In this document: positions 54,314-64,000 of the stretch, one piece after another | Numbering within the stretch: the stretch's first letter is position 1 | Layout: each line of letters starts with the position of its first letter | Assembly (NCBI GenBank): GCA_035578155.1 | Contig: JAPWDM010000008.1 | Location: 5,477,347 to 5,541,346, forward strand | Reading direction: 5' to 3' | Length of the DNA: 64,000 nucleotides | Source: Brachynemurus nebulosus | Taxonomy: Eukaryota > Arthropoda > Insecta > Neuroptera > Myrmeleontidae | Translations under genes and position numbers: made by a program | The notes under the pieces: model-generated | Seen by the model: only the letters and a program-made list of their open reading frames with translations | Databases searched by the model: none | Told to the model about the DNA's origin: nothing

Positions 54314-57300
54314 ATGAAAATTCCACACGTGATAAATGAGGTAATTTTTGATTTGTACAAACCGGACGTTGAAACACTCTATTTGGAGAATGAAGTCAAA
54401 CGAAATTTACATGTCGAAAATTATTCTTGGGATGATAAATTTATTCCAACGTTACGTGAATTATGCCTTCGCGTGTTGATCGAAATATTCGAAAGGCATC
54501 AATTTCTCGATACGTTAACGGATTCGGATGTGAATTATCTATTTGAACATTTACCGCCAACGTTACCGCTAGAATTCACTATCCCTCTGATACCGGTAAG
54601 TGAGTGTATCCATCTAAATTCTGGCGTAAATTTAAAATTATTGAGGTACCGTAAAATGGCATTACTTTGGCCCAGATTTTCAGGTTTTATCACAATTATA
54701 CATTATTAAATAATTAAAGTTTCCTTATGAGTTATGGATGATATAAACATATCACAATTTACATCTTATTCAATATTTATGTTTTTTAAATATTTTATAA
54801 AAGATGGGCCAATGTTACGCACCAATGGGGGAACTTTGGCCCAGCACTACATTTGCATAAGGAATTAATATTTTTCACCGTTTGGACTAATGTAACCCCT
54901 ATGGTTATGGCGTTACAACTTAAAGTCTTAAAAAAATAAATACTTACTCTTAGGGTGACAACCTAAAAGTCTTAAAAAAATAAATACCGTCAAACGGGAA
55001 TATTTGAAAACGGTGGGGCTATTTGGAACAAAAAAAAAAAAAGATTTAAACTCTTAAAGAACATCCCCTATTAAAGACGCATTAACGTTATGAATCGTTC
55101 AGAAATCAAACAGATATAAGAGCTTAAATTTTTTTCTTTTTTTTGTTCTAAATAGCCCCACCGTTTTCAAATAGTCCCATTTGACGGTACCTGAATTTCT
55201 GGTATAATAGGATGTACATTTTCATTAGGACAACAATAAATAATTATGTAGTGATAATTTTAATGTATCTATAAATAATAACTTTTTTGTACAAGGTGGG
55301 CCAATGTTACCCGCCAAGGGCCAAACTATCCCCACTCTACGGTAAATACGTTTTTTTTTTTAAATGGGTAGCTCATTGTAATGACGTCACAATTTGAAAT
55401 TAAAACAAACGTGAATGTCAATCTTTATAATGTCAAGGCTTTGATTACGTTTCACAGATGAAAATTATTAGAATCAACCGAAATGACTGTTTATTTACAA
55501 ATTGTGACGTCATTTTCAAGTCATGGCGCATTTTCAGTTATCTGAATTGTTATTGGTGACGTAAAGATTCTCACTCGCGCCTCTGGTGGTAATATTAGAA
55601 CTAGTATCAAGTAATCCGCACATAATTTTTATAATACATATTTCTATGCCAATTGAACGTATACGTATATTTTTACTTGATACTAGTTCTTCATAAGGGG
55701 CGCGCGCGTAACCTTTGCGTCGCCAATTGAAAGTTAACGACTTTCAAAATAAATTTTTTAAATAATCATCAAATACTTTTTACATTTTACCATTTTAAAA
55801 TCAAATATATTTAATGATAATATACTTATAGAATTATTTAACATTTAACACCTTAACGGTCATTGATATCATAAAACATCAAGTGAAACGTTACTAACCT
55901 TCACACCACGTCGTAGAACGTCAACAATTCCATATAAAGTATATTTGCTGTCAAAATAGTGTATCAAATGAACGTTTTATCATTATAGGTTATGACCGTC
56001 ATGGTGTTAAACTTGTTGCAAGTAAAACCTTTTTTATTTTATACAATGTACACAGACCAATTCAAATTACAGTAGAACCGCTCATAAGTTATACACTTGC
56101 GACCAACAAACCTCTCATAAGTTATAATTCCACGAATCTGCCATCTAAAATGTCTTAAGGGGGGAGTTCACGCCAGAAACGCCTAATAAACTAATTTTTT
56201 TCGAATCTCGTTTTTTGTTTTTATTTCGTTCTGTGGTTCTTTACAAACACGGTGATATATAAAACATGGCCAAAAAAAATTTTTTTTCAAGTAGAAAAAT
56301 ATTTATTTGTGAGCCGCTGTACATCCAAGTTGCTGCTCCTTTGCAGATAACGCTCGCCCCCCCCCCCCCGGCGCGATTTGATCAGTAATATTTAGTTTTG
56401 GTGTGTACACGAGTTATAGTATGCACTGAGATAGTGTTCTTTTATTTGTATGCCTTTGTAGACGTTTTAAATAAACAGTGAGTAAACGGCTTCTTTTGTT
56501 ATTATTTTTGTTTTTTACCGTTTCCCGAAACTTGTGTTTTTCCCGACAAGGAAAATCATATCTCAAGTTCTAGAAAAGATAGAGACTTAATTTTTTTTTA
56601 TTTTGTTCATAAACATATTGCACATAAAGTGGAATATGCTTTTTCCATTTGAACAATTGTAACTATTTTTAAACATTTTTTTTTTTTAATACAAAATTAG
56701 GTTTTATAATTTTTAGAACTTTGGGATTACAATTTTATAGTTAATTTTTAAAATTACCTGAAATCCGTACTCAGCTTTATGGACAGGTCCTTTAGGAATA
56801 GAATAATGAAAAAATATTTGAAAAATATTCATTACTTTTTGAGATATGGCGTTCCTTGTAAACGCTTAAAAACTTGCGAAAAAGGGCCCCCTCCACCCAC
56901 AGGGAAGAGTAATGAATGTTTCAAAAACAAAATTTTCTATTTGAAACCATCCCTAATTTGAAAAAAAATTCAACAAGCAAAATAATCATAAATAAAAAAG
57001 TTGCTTTTTTATTTGAACTCCTCCCTTAACATATTTGATACATGTGCGTTATACCATTCCAGAAGTACGCATGCGCTTTTAACTGCAGTAGGAGCAGCAA
57101 AACAGGAGAAAATATAACTTGTGAGAATTTCAAAGTATAACTTACGAGAGGTTTATAACTTATGAGGGATTCTACTGTACATATTTTTTTAAAGGATGGT
57201 ATATACTGGAAAAGAAGTTATATTTCGCGATGGAAAACACTAAATCGTATTGTTGAAGGTGAAATAAATTGGAAATGTTTATATTTAGAACGTCACATGG

Positions 57301-60300
57301 AGGAATTTTTTGAAAATGTTGAACCGGAACACTATATCGATGAAGACTATCATACACTTTTCACGCTACTAACACCGTTTATTCGTCGATTACAAATTCG
57401 ACAATTATTAACGGAAAAATGGCGTCCAGCAGACGTGAAAACCGAACAAACATTAATTAATCACATAAATTTTAATCGTATCCTAAAATATTTAACGAAT
57501 GTCACCGAATTAGATTTGATGTTTGGCCCGAAAAATATTGGCGTTCAATTCGAATTCAATTTGTTCGAATTTTCCGTGAATGATTGTCGAAATTTAGCGT
57601 TAGGCATCAATTGTATGCCGGTCATTAGAATATTTCGATTACATCATAGTTTATTGCGTGACGAACATCTGCAGGCGTTGATGCAAGCGTTTGTTGCACA
57701 GAATCGAACATTACAAGAAATCGATTTTTCACACTGTCAGATAACGTGTCGCGGTGCAAATTATATCGCCGAACTAATACGAAAACATCCAGTGTTGGAA
57801 ATTTTGAAATTGTCCAATAATATGATTGGACCAGATGGCGCCAAAAGGTACAGTTAGGTTAGGTTAGATTAACAAATAGTGTTGCCAGAAACGTTTTAAT
57901 GAAAATCGTCGATGAGTGGCGTTCCAGTAGTCCAAAAAGAGCCTAAGGTGATATTTTTGAAAGGCACAAAGATAAAGAAAGATATCAATTTGCTATTTCA
58001 TAACTACCGTGCCCGTTGTCGCCGGCAAATGACGTGGACACCGCTGCCCCTACCAAACGATTATGATACATACAACAAAACACATCAATTGTATCAACAC
58101 AAACATGCGAATGTGTTAATGCAATATGTTGATGTCGCAGCTTGCACATACCATGTGAGTTTTTTGAGAGTTGCCATTTCTATTACAACCAAATTTTTAT
58201 GATAGAAATGGTACTGGAAAAGGTTATTTTCTTGGATGTGATGGAAATTTAACCAAGAAAAACACTATCGGTTGAAGTAGCCTCAAGTACATATGCATAT
58301 TTTTACCACCTAACTGATAAATTAAAGAAAAATTAAAAAATTAAACTTGAGTAAGAAATTTTTTGCTCAATTATGTTGTTAATTAATGCATTAGATCAGA
58401 TATAGTCTCATTTAAAAATCTTTAAGTTTGTATAATAGCTCGAAAACCATAAGAGCTATAAAGCTCCTGACTATAGCAATCGGTTGTCTCCATCGATATC
58501 TACAACTCTTATTTGAACAATTTTTCGATTAAATCAACGGTTTGGCTGTAATAAAAATGGCAACTATCGAAAAACTCACACAGTATATATAGTATATACT
58601 GTCATGGTCGCCCTATTTAAGTAAAAACCAAAAATTCAAAATAAATTTATTTATTTTAAAAAAGATATCCCTTTATTTTGAGAATTTTTTTGTTCAATAG
58701 AATTTTTACACTTAAATACGATACACTTTATTTTTTTTCTGTTTAAATTTCACTGTTAAAAAACAATTACACAAGAACGATGTGACCCTTATGACGAGCA
58801 GTAACAGACTAAATCAAAAGCGGTGTAAATTGCACAACATTGCACCTTACGAACGACAGATATTTATAATGTAACATTGCTTCTGGTATTCTGCGGGAAG
58901 GCGGTAAGTCGACAAGCAATGTAAAGCTGACAACACAGCTGCGGGTTTTTCCAAAAAATTTTTTAAAAAAAAAGTCTGGTTCGTTCCACCCCTGTACTTT
59001 ATCTCCCTTATTATTGAGTTTTGCGAGAAAGTGGACATGTAAAGTTACCATTATTTTTGAACGTACTATCAGCTCTAACAATTACGGTACATAATTCTGG
59101 ACCATCCCCTGTATAAAAATTAAAAGGTTCAAATAATCACATTATTAAGAAATTAAAAGTTAACCTTTTCATCCGATTTTTTGGTTTTCTGGATTCCTTA
59201 GGCTCAGAATGGGTAAGTAAAAATGACTTTTCTTTTTTTAGTTTAGCATATGTTCTTCAAAGCGACAACACGTGCCCACTACGACATCTGGATTTACGAT
59301 TTAATCCTCTGGAACCAACGGGAGTTACTCGATTACTGTCTTGCTTAATACGAAACGACAAGAGGCCGGCCGAATTACTTCTAGCCAGTACTGGCCTGAC
59401 CGAAATTGAGGCAATTGCACTGGGAAATTGGATTTTGCCGTTGAATAAGTCGTTACGATACTTGGATATAAGTAATAATTTTTGTGGTATTGAAGGTGGA
59501 AAAGTAAGTAGGAGTTACTAAAAGTCACCGCGATATGTCCCCGAACCGTATGTCCTGTAGTTTAATGGTAGAATGTCAAAAAATTTGGGAGTCGTTCTTC
59601 CCATTTTTATCAAAATTAACACTTATACAGTCCGTGCACTTTCACAGTAAACTTCCCCAGGGACCGGCAATATTTTTAAAGAATTTAAAAAGAAATTATA
59701 GTTCACGAAATGATTCAACATTTGTGCAAAAATACACATTTTTAATAAAAATAGTAAATCAGTAACACACAAACACATTGATTTTTGTGATTGTATTGAA
59801 ATATACGCATTTCAATACTATCACAAAAAAAATGATAATATAAAATTATATTTTTAAATGTTCTATAAATGTTTACAAAAACCAACATACAGAGAGTGTG
59901 TAAGGTCATATTCGAATGCAGAATTTTCCGCTCTTTCCGTTTCCGAGGTCGAAAAGGGGGGTTGCCATTTAAAAAAACAAAGTTGACCTTGATATGATCT
60001 TCATCCTTGACCTTGAGGTCAAAGTCAAGATCACCATCGGATACGCCGTAAAAAATGCTGAAACTTGTCACACACTATCATTTATCCCAAAAACGCTTTC
60101 CCGTTGAGATAACCCTGTGTAATATTACTTAAAAAGAAATATAATTATAAATAAATATGAAAATAATTTGCGTTGTCAACTTTTACTAATTTAAATTGTT
60201 TAAATTACGAACCGGTTTCGAGCGATTTGCTCATCATCAGGTATCAAACAAGATTGAGCTAATCGCTTGAAAACCGGTTCGTAATTTAAACAATTTAAAT

Positions 60301-61414
60301 ATAGTGAAAAGTTGACAACGCAAATTATTTTCATATTATTATTTATAATATGAATTTTTGACAAAGTAAATCTTTCTAGTGTTAGTTAGGGTAACTTCAA
60401 AAATGTAAACTTTACCGCATCGATGCAGCATCATGACTTTTCTGATGCGTCTAATACTACATGATGCGCTGTTGATGCTCTCTTGAAATTTGATGCAGAT
60501 TAGATATTTTTGAATGGGATATTGGTATCATGATGCATGTAGCATAATAGACACACAATGTAGCCAATGTAGCATGATGGACTATAGATAATATAGTAAT
60601 ACAGTCCTTGTATAGGTATATTATCTTTGAATTTCAACTTGAACTTACTTGAAATTGAAAATATTGAAATTATTTGAATAAAAAATATTACATACCTATT
60701 TTGAGTGCAAGATGTATTCAAATAGTTTAAACAATTTTAATCAAAGGTAAATACATTAATTTTTTTCAGCAGTTTCTTTTTCGGAATTATTCCTGTTGGT
60801 GTTAATACCTACATAATATGGCAAGTAGTTATAATTCATGCACATGAATTGACATGACATGCATCTTGGACACGCATCACCAAATTTCTTGATGCATTGT
60901 TTTGACGCATCAAATGCAACAATGAACTTTTGATTTTTCGTTGTGATGCGTCTGATGCGTTTTTGAACTTTTGACTCTGCCTCATGCAAGCAGTGATGCA
61001 TTTTTGAAGTTAGCCTTATTTAAATTGTAATTATATATCTTTCTTCCTTGTAGCTGTATTACCAAATAACCCGATACTGTATGTAGACTTTTCACTGTAG
61101 CAACATTAAAAATTCAAATTAAAAAAAAAAAAAATAACAAATAACAAATATTTAACCCTTAGGCTATCGCTCGGGGTATTCAAAAAAATGATGGTCTTTT
61201 ATATTTGGACATACGCGAATGCGGTTTTGATGCTGAAAGTAAATTTATAATTAAAAAGAAATTATACTACAACGACTGTTTGAAACGAAAACGTAAATTT
61301 AACGTCGCAGACGTGCCAGAAGAGGATGACAATGAAATCGCATCCACCATTATCGAAGAAACTGCTGAAGAAGACGTGGAAGAAGAAGATGAAATCGCCG
61401 ACAATACGATTTAA
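54314..61414 (+). CDS. Tcte1: Dynein regulatory complex subunit 5 (TCTE1), 4 exons
   Basis: Coding exons 54314-54595, 57195-57847, 59242-59503 and 61163-61414 join in frame with GT/AG borders to give 482 residues (human TCTE1 is ~500). The N-terminal part has the family pattern LRELCLRVLIEIF..LPPTLPLEFTIPLIP, then YWKR..W and LYLERHMEEFF. Ribonuclease-inhibitor-type leucine-rich repeats run from ~195 to ~430 (LTELDL-like NVTELDLMFG, LEILKLSNNMIGPDGA, LRHLDLRFNPLEPTG and LRYLDISNNFCGIEGGK). The C-terminal 28 residues are acidic. DRC5 belongs to the nexin-dynein regulatory complex of motile cilia and sperm flagella, so in insects expression should be mainly in testis. Introns 1-3 are filled with transposons, but all exons are intact. 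The start was chosen as the first ATG after the ATPase, in frame with the homologous sequence. Confidence 0.93.
54649..55342. mobile_element. TACCGTA-type element in DRC5 intron 1
   Basis: CCGTAAAATGGCATTACTTT at the left and ACTATCCCCACTCTACGG at the right, both next to TTTGGCCC/GGGCCAAA, flanked by TA. It begins 53 bp after the exon 1 donor. Confidence 0.75.
54987..55187. mobile_element. Nested TA-target MITE, 201 bp
   Basis: CCGTCAAACGGGAATATTTG, then AAAACGGTGGGGCTATTTGG, mirror the right end exactly except for a few bases (CCAAACGGG-type changes). TA flanks on both sides. Confidence 0.88.
55343..55848. other. DRC5 intron 1 DNA with a small foldback
   Basis: AGAACTAGTATCAAGTAA (~55590) is inverted as TTACTTGATACTAGTTCT (~55675), flanked by GCGCC-rich sequence. 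Likely a small MITE; no gene. Confidence 0.5.
55849..56006. mobile_element. TTAA-target MITE, 158 bp
   Basis: CACCTTAACGGTCAT and ATGACCGTCATGGTG flanked by TTAA (55845-55848 and 56007-56010). A related end occurs near 5320. Confidence 0.85.
56070..57177. mobile_element. pogo-like element abutting DRC5 exon 2
   Basis: CAGTAGAACCGCTCATAAGT and, at the right, ACTTATGAGGGATTCTACTG, flanked by TA. Subterminal TCTCATAAGTTATAA is also mirrored. It ends 17 bp before the exon 2 start at 57195, so the branch site of that intron must lie within transposon sequence. Confidence 0.85.
56159..57025. mobile_element. TTAA element nested in the pogo-like element
   Basis: GGGGGGAGTTCA and TGAACTCCTCCC with TTAA at 56155-56158 and 57026-57029. 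867 bp; a C10 tract near 56350; no transposase frame. Confidence 0.75.
57912..58153 (+). CDS. Orphan coding-like frame in DRC5 intron 2
   Basis: An open frame of ~81 codons beginning MSGVPVVQKEPKVIF, with TWTPLPLPNDYDTYNKTHQL in the middle, ending where a MITE begins (its first bases, GTGAGT, would also serve as a splice donor). Composition is clearly less AT-rich than the intron around it. I do not recognise the product. It may be an alternative or internal exon, a nested gene, or a captured fragment. The DRC5 reading frame is continuous without it. Confidence 0.35.
58154..58580. mobile_element. Foldback MITE in DRC5 intron 2
   Basis: TGTGAGTTTTTTGAGAGTTG with GCCATTT is inverted at the right (AAATGGCAACTATCGAAAAA then CTCACA). 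A half copy lies at 21290-21425. Target duplication unclear. Confidence 0.75.
58590..58835. repeat. Dispersed repeat, second copy of 11999-12245
   Basis: Matches in order: ATGGTC, AATAAATTTATTTATTTTAA, ACTTAAATACGA, CAGTAACAGACTAAATCA and GGTGTAAATTGC. Confidence 0.75.
59504..60155. other. DRC5 intron 3, left part
   Basis: No second gene. GACCTTGAGGTCAAAGTCAAG-like text near 60005 is a short imperfect repeat. Confidence 0.4.
60156..60342. repeat. Foldback MITE with ~70 bp arms
   Basis: AATAATTTGCGTTGTCAACT, then TTACGAACCGGTTT, mirror the right arm ending AAATTATTTTCAT. The loop is ~35 bp around CTCATCATCAGG. It lies in DRC5 intron 3. Confidence 0.9.
60388..61015. mobile_element. TGATGCGT-rich element
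   Basis: GGGTAACTTCAAAAATG at the left and GCATTTTTGAAGTTAGCC at the right are inverted. Interior full of GATGCAT/TGATGCG words. A truncated copy lies at 17430-17670. It ends ~150 bp before DRC5 exon 4. Confidence 0.7.
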
Positions 61415-61431
61415 TCAAAAATAATTAAAGG

Positions 61432-61437
61432 AATAAA
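61432..61437 (+). terminator. Polyadenylation signal of DRC5
   Basis: AATAAA lies 18 bp after the stop codon, followed by a GT-rich stretch (GTACGTTTGTTTTGTGG), as expected for cleavage and polyadenylation. Confidence 0.7.
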
Positions 61438-62240
61438 GTTAACGTACGTTTGTTTTGTGGATTATATGGCACATAAAATGGCGTGCTGAATTCCTTGGAT
61501 GCGCGCGCCGCTATATATGAATTACAAAAATGGCGCGCTTTTTTTTCAACAGCAAAAATAGTCTACGTTTAACCTTGTTTGGTTTAATTTCTGATCACAC
61601 AATAAAAAAAATAAAAATTATTAAAAATAAATTTAAAAAACTTATTCTCATTTTATTAAGATAAGTTTAAATTAGGATATATAAAAATTGGATATATTTT
61701 AAAATAAATAAAATTTGCATACAACATTTAGTCTTACGGTCTTACTAAAGGAGTTGAAGTATTTTAAAGACTAACAACTAAAATCAATCACAAAATTAAA
61801 AGTTTTTTTTTTTTCTAATTATTTCTCAACACAAATGTTCACAGAACTGAAAAGGTGCGGCTTATTTACAACAATAAGCGAACATAACATTTTGTTTGTT
61901 TTTGAATAAACAAAAAAAGTTAATTTGTTTAAATCATTAGCAACCCTGGATGAACCACACACAACTACGTATAAATGAAACGATTAGAACGCTATCTGTA
62001 AAATAAAAACGGAATCCATTTTGTGAAAAATGGAGTTTTTGAAACAAAATGGCGTGTCTCACGTAAAAATTTAATTGAATTTTTTCTTTCTTTTCTGAAA
62101 AATACCAAAAAGTTAAGTACTTTTTGAATATACGTAGCATATGTAGTTCAAATTAAGATACTTGCAATCACTTAACGCACTATAATTTAGGTTATGTCAC
62201 TACTTACAGTTAAAAATTACAGTGAAAACTCCCCATAATC
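61438..62240. other. Intergenic DNA, no gene seen
   Basis: Downstream of DRC5. A pair of ATGGCGCGC/GCGCGCCGC-like patches near 61500-61540 is the only GC-rich part. Confidence 0.4.
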
Positions 62241-62415
62241 GCCGTGTTCGTTGTTGAGTTTTTCTGTTCAAAGTGAGCTGTTAGCGCATGCGCAAGAACA
62301 TTTTTGTGAAGTACTCATATTAATATGAAGTGGAGCATGCGTATTCCATAAAAAAAGTTCTTGCGCATGTGCCAACAGCTCACTTTGAGCAGAAAAGCTC
62401 AGCAACGAACACGGC
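62241..62415. mobile_element. Foldback MITE, 175 bp
   Basis: GCCGTGTTCGTTGTTGAG mirrors CTCAGCAACGAACACGGC, and AAAGTGAGCTGTT and GCGCATGCGCAAGAAC also pair. Shares the GCCGTGTTCG end with the MITE at 46999-47208. Confidence 0.88.
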
Positions 62416-62814
62416 CAGTGACGGAAATGGTTACATTATAAAGTGTATTCCTGTTACAACGAAACGCCGAACTGATACACTATTTTGACAGCTAATACAA
62501 TCTCTATGGAACTGTTGACATGGTACACTGTTGTGTCGTTGTTGGTCAGGTTTCACTTGACGTCGTACGACGTCCACGACCATTAACGTGTTAATAAAAT
62601 ACTTTTCCATTGTTTGTTGACGGATTTTAAAAAATTTTTTCATCGATTTATTGGGAAATCAAATGGAGGCGTGGTTTCATATTTAGTCTACCGGCAGTAG
62701 TTTCTTCATTCATCACCAGATGGCAAAAACTGATACTTAAAAAAATGGTAGCAATTTGGAATTATCCGTTTTTATTTGAAATCAGTAAATTATTATGAAA
62801 AAATTAGAATGACA

Positions 62815-63400
62815 TTAATGACGCTGCCAATGGGGTATGGCATACAGCTTCCTCGTACTCGTAAAAGATTTTAAAACAGTATTCTACCAAATATATATAC
62901 GGTGAAATTATATTTTCGCCTTAAAGTTCATAAAAAATTGTTATAACTCAAAATACTTAAAGGCTAAATTATAAAATAATAGCAAAAATATTTTACAAAT
63001 TAATCCTCAAAATACTTTAAAAATTTGAGTGAAGTAGAACTAGCAGTAAATAAGATATTGACATTTAATGGGATTTCATGGTAGCGCCGTGGATACTATT
63101 ACTCCAAATGCAATTTGTAGGGGATCATCTAGGAACCAGACCGCATAATTTCTGACAATTTCACAAAAAAAAATTGAATAGCTCAGAAGTTATGCCACTT
63201 GGTGCAATTTAGTATACTAATGGAATGACATGGTAGCGGCGTAGCTACCGTTACTCCGATTTCGATTAAATTCATAGGAGACCATCTAGGGACCAAACTG
63301 CATAATTTCTGCAAATTTCATTAAAAACAATCGAATAGTTCAGAAGTTATGCCACTTGGTGCAAACTGGCAAAACACAGACGGACAGACAGACAGACACC
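62815..63400. repeat. Dispersed repeat also present at the ZNF-F break
   Basis: Internally repetitive: TTACTCC-AT and GTTATGCCACTTGGTGCAA occur twice or more. It ends near a GACAGACAGACAGAC tract. The copy at 37696-38137 occupies the position of the lost ZNF-F finger array. Confidence 0.75.
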
Positions 63401-64000
63401 AAACCAAAATTGTTCAGGAAGCTCTAAAACGTAAAATGTGCGTAAAAAATTTTATTTTAGAGCGAAAATTTTTTTTATTTTTCAAAAGTGTTCACAATGC
63501 TTCCGCTACTTTAGACTAGTCTCGGAAGAAAAATTGTTTAATTTGTAAATTGTAAACTAAACAATTATCAAAATCTAATAAACAAACCTTGCCTATTGAT
63601 AATAGCTATTTTTTGGGCCACTAGTAGTTCGCGTATCGAAATTTTACGATTCTCAAACTAAAAATATCGTTATAGAGAATTTTCACTGCATACTTAAATT
63701 TATAATGCGTTCGGTTTAACGCATGCGCAATGATACGTTAAGTGATTGTGAATTGAATAGAACTTTTTGAATAAATTAACTGTAATGGTTCCCATTAATA
63801 AATTACATCATTTCAAAATTACCCTAATTTCAAATTATACATACAACTTTAAAGTTTGAACTGTTCTCAAAAATTGAGATCTCGAGATTACTTCAATACA
63901 ACTTGTTATGAATAAAAGTTTAAAAAATATTAATTGTGATGGTTATTTTGAGTTTTTGAGTATATAAGTTGTAAAGAAGTAATCGGCTGCTCAAATATCT
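63401..64000. other. Right edge, no gene seen
   Basis: AT-rich DNA with no supportable gene or element end. Confidence 0.4.

Noticed and set aside
57162..57194. Start codon for DRC5 exon 2 at 57162
   Set aside because: Those codons come from the end of the pogo-like element; the AG at 57193-57194 gives a phase-0 junction with exon 1 and the homologous YWKR sequence.
58809..59081. A 90-codon minus-strand frame next to the 58590-58835 repeat
   Set aside because: It starts in repeat DNA, lies antisense in a DRC5 intron and shows no recognisable domain.
61061..61240. Possible tRNA or tRNA-derived SINE signals in intergenic regions
   Set aside because: No cloverleaf with conserved A and B box spacing was found here or elsewhere in the window by eye; a tRNA scan would be decisive.

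Overview
The window looks like nuclear DNA of an arthropod, most likely an insect. The evidence is a very AT-rich, intron-containing sequence, C2H2 zinc-finger arrays of insect type, an axonemal (motile flagellum) gene, and dispersed repeats of kinds common in arthropods. I cannot place the order or species. I found no rRNA, tRNA, CRISPR array or prokaryotic operon.

Positions 1-40,000 hold a cluster of six paralogous zinc-finger genes, here called ZNF-A to ZNF-F: A (+, 182-1267), B (-, 6942-7868), C (+, 8835-9884), D (-, 18029-19027), E (-, 25852-27438) and F (-, 38018-38455, broken). Each encodes the same acidic ~105-140 residue N-terminal region, starting MENK/MENN and carrying three Psi-K-x-E sites, followed by 7-15 tandem C2H2 fingers in one exon. 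The finger scaffold is nearly constant, while the DNA-contact positions vary. B and C are head to head across a 1 kb promoter region. The ZNF-E locus and its 3' flank are duplicated as the ZNF-F locus, which lost its whole finger array and has repeat DNA in its place.

Positions 42,900-61,440 hold a head-to-head gene pair. On the minus strand are seven exons of a Na+/K+-ATPase alpha-type P-type ATPase (54216 down to 42949), whose C-terminal half is not found in the window. On the plus strand is a complete four-exon gene for the dynein regulatory complex protein DRC5/TCTE1 (54314-61414, 482 residues). Their start codons are 97 bp apart. A germline (sperm) context for the pair is inference.

Nearly everything else is transposon debris: short non-autonomous DNA transposons with terminal inverted repeats (TIRs). 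Many still show clean target-site duplications: 8 bp (hAT-like), TTAA (piggyBac-like), TA (Tc1/mariner/pogo-like) or TAA (Harbinger-like). They are often nested several deep. The duplicated ZNF-E/ZNF-F blocks supply natural empty sites that date several insertions to after the duplication. The zinc-finger cluster, its rapid finger turnover, its conserved SUMO-type N-terminal region and this dense transposon setting are together compatible with a lineage-specific repressor family. That role is inferred, not shown.
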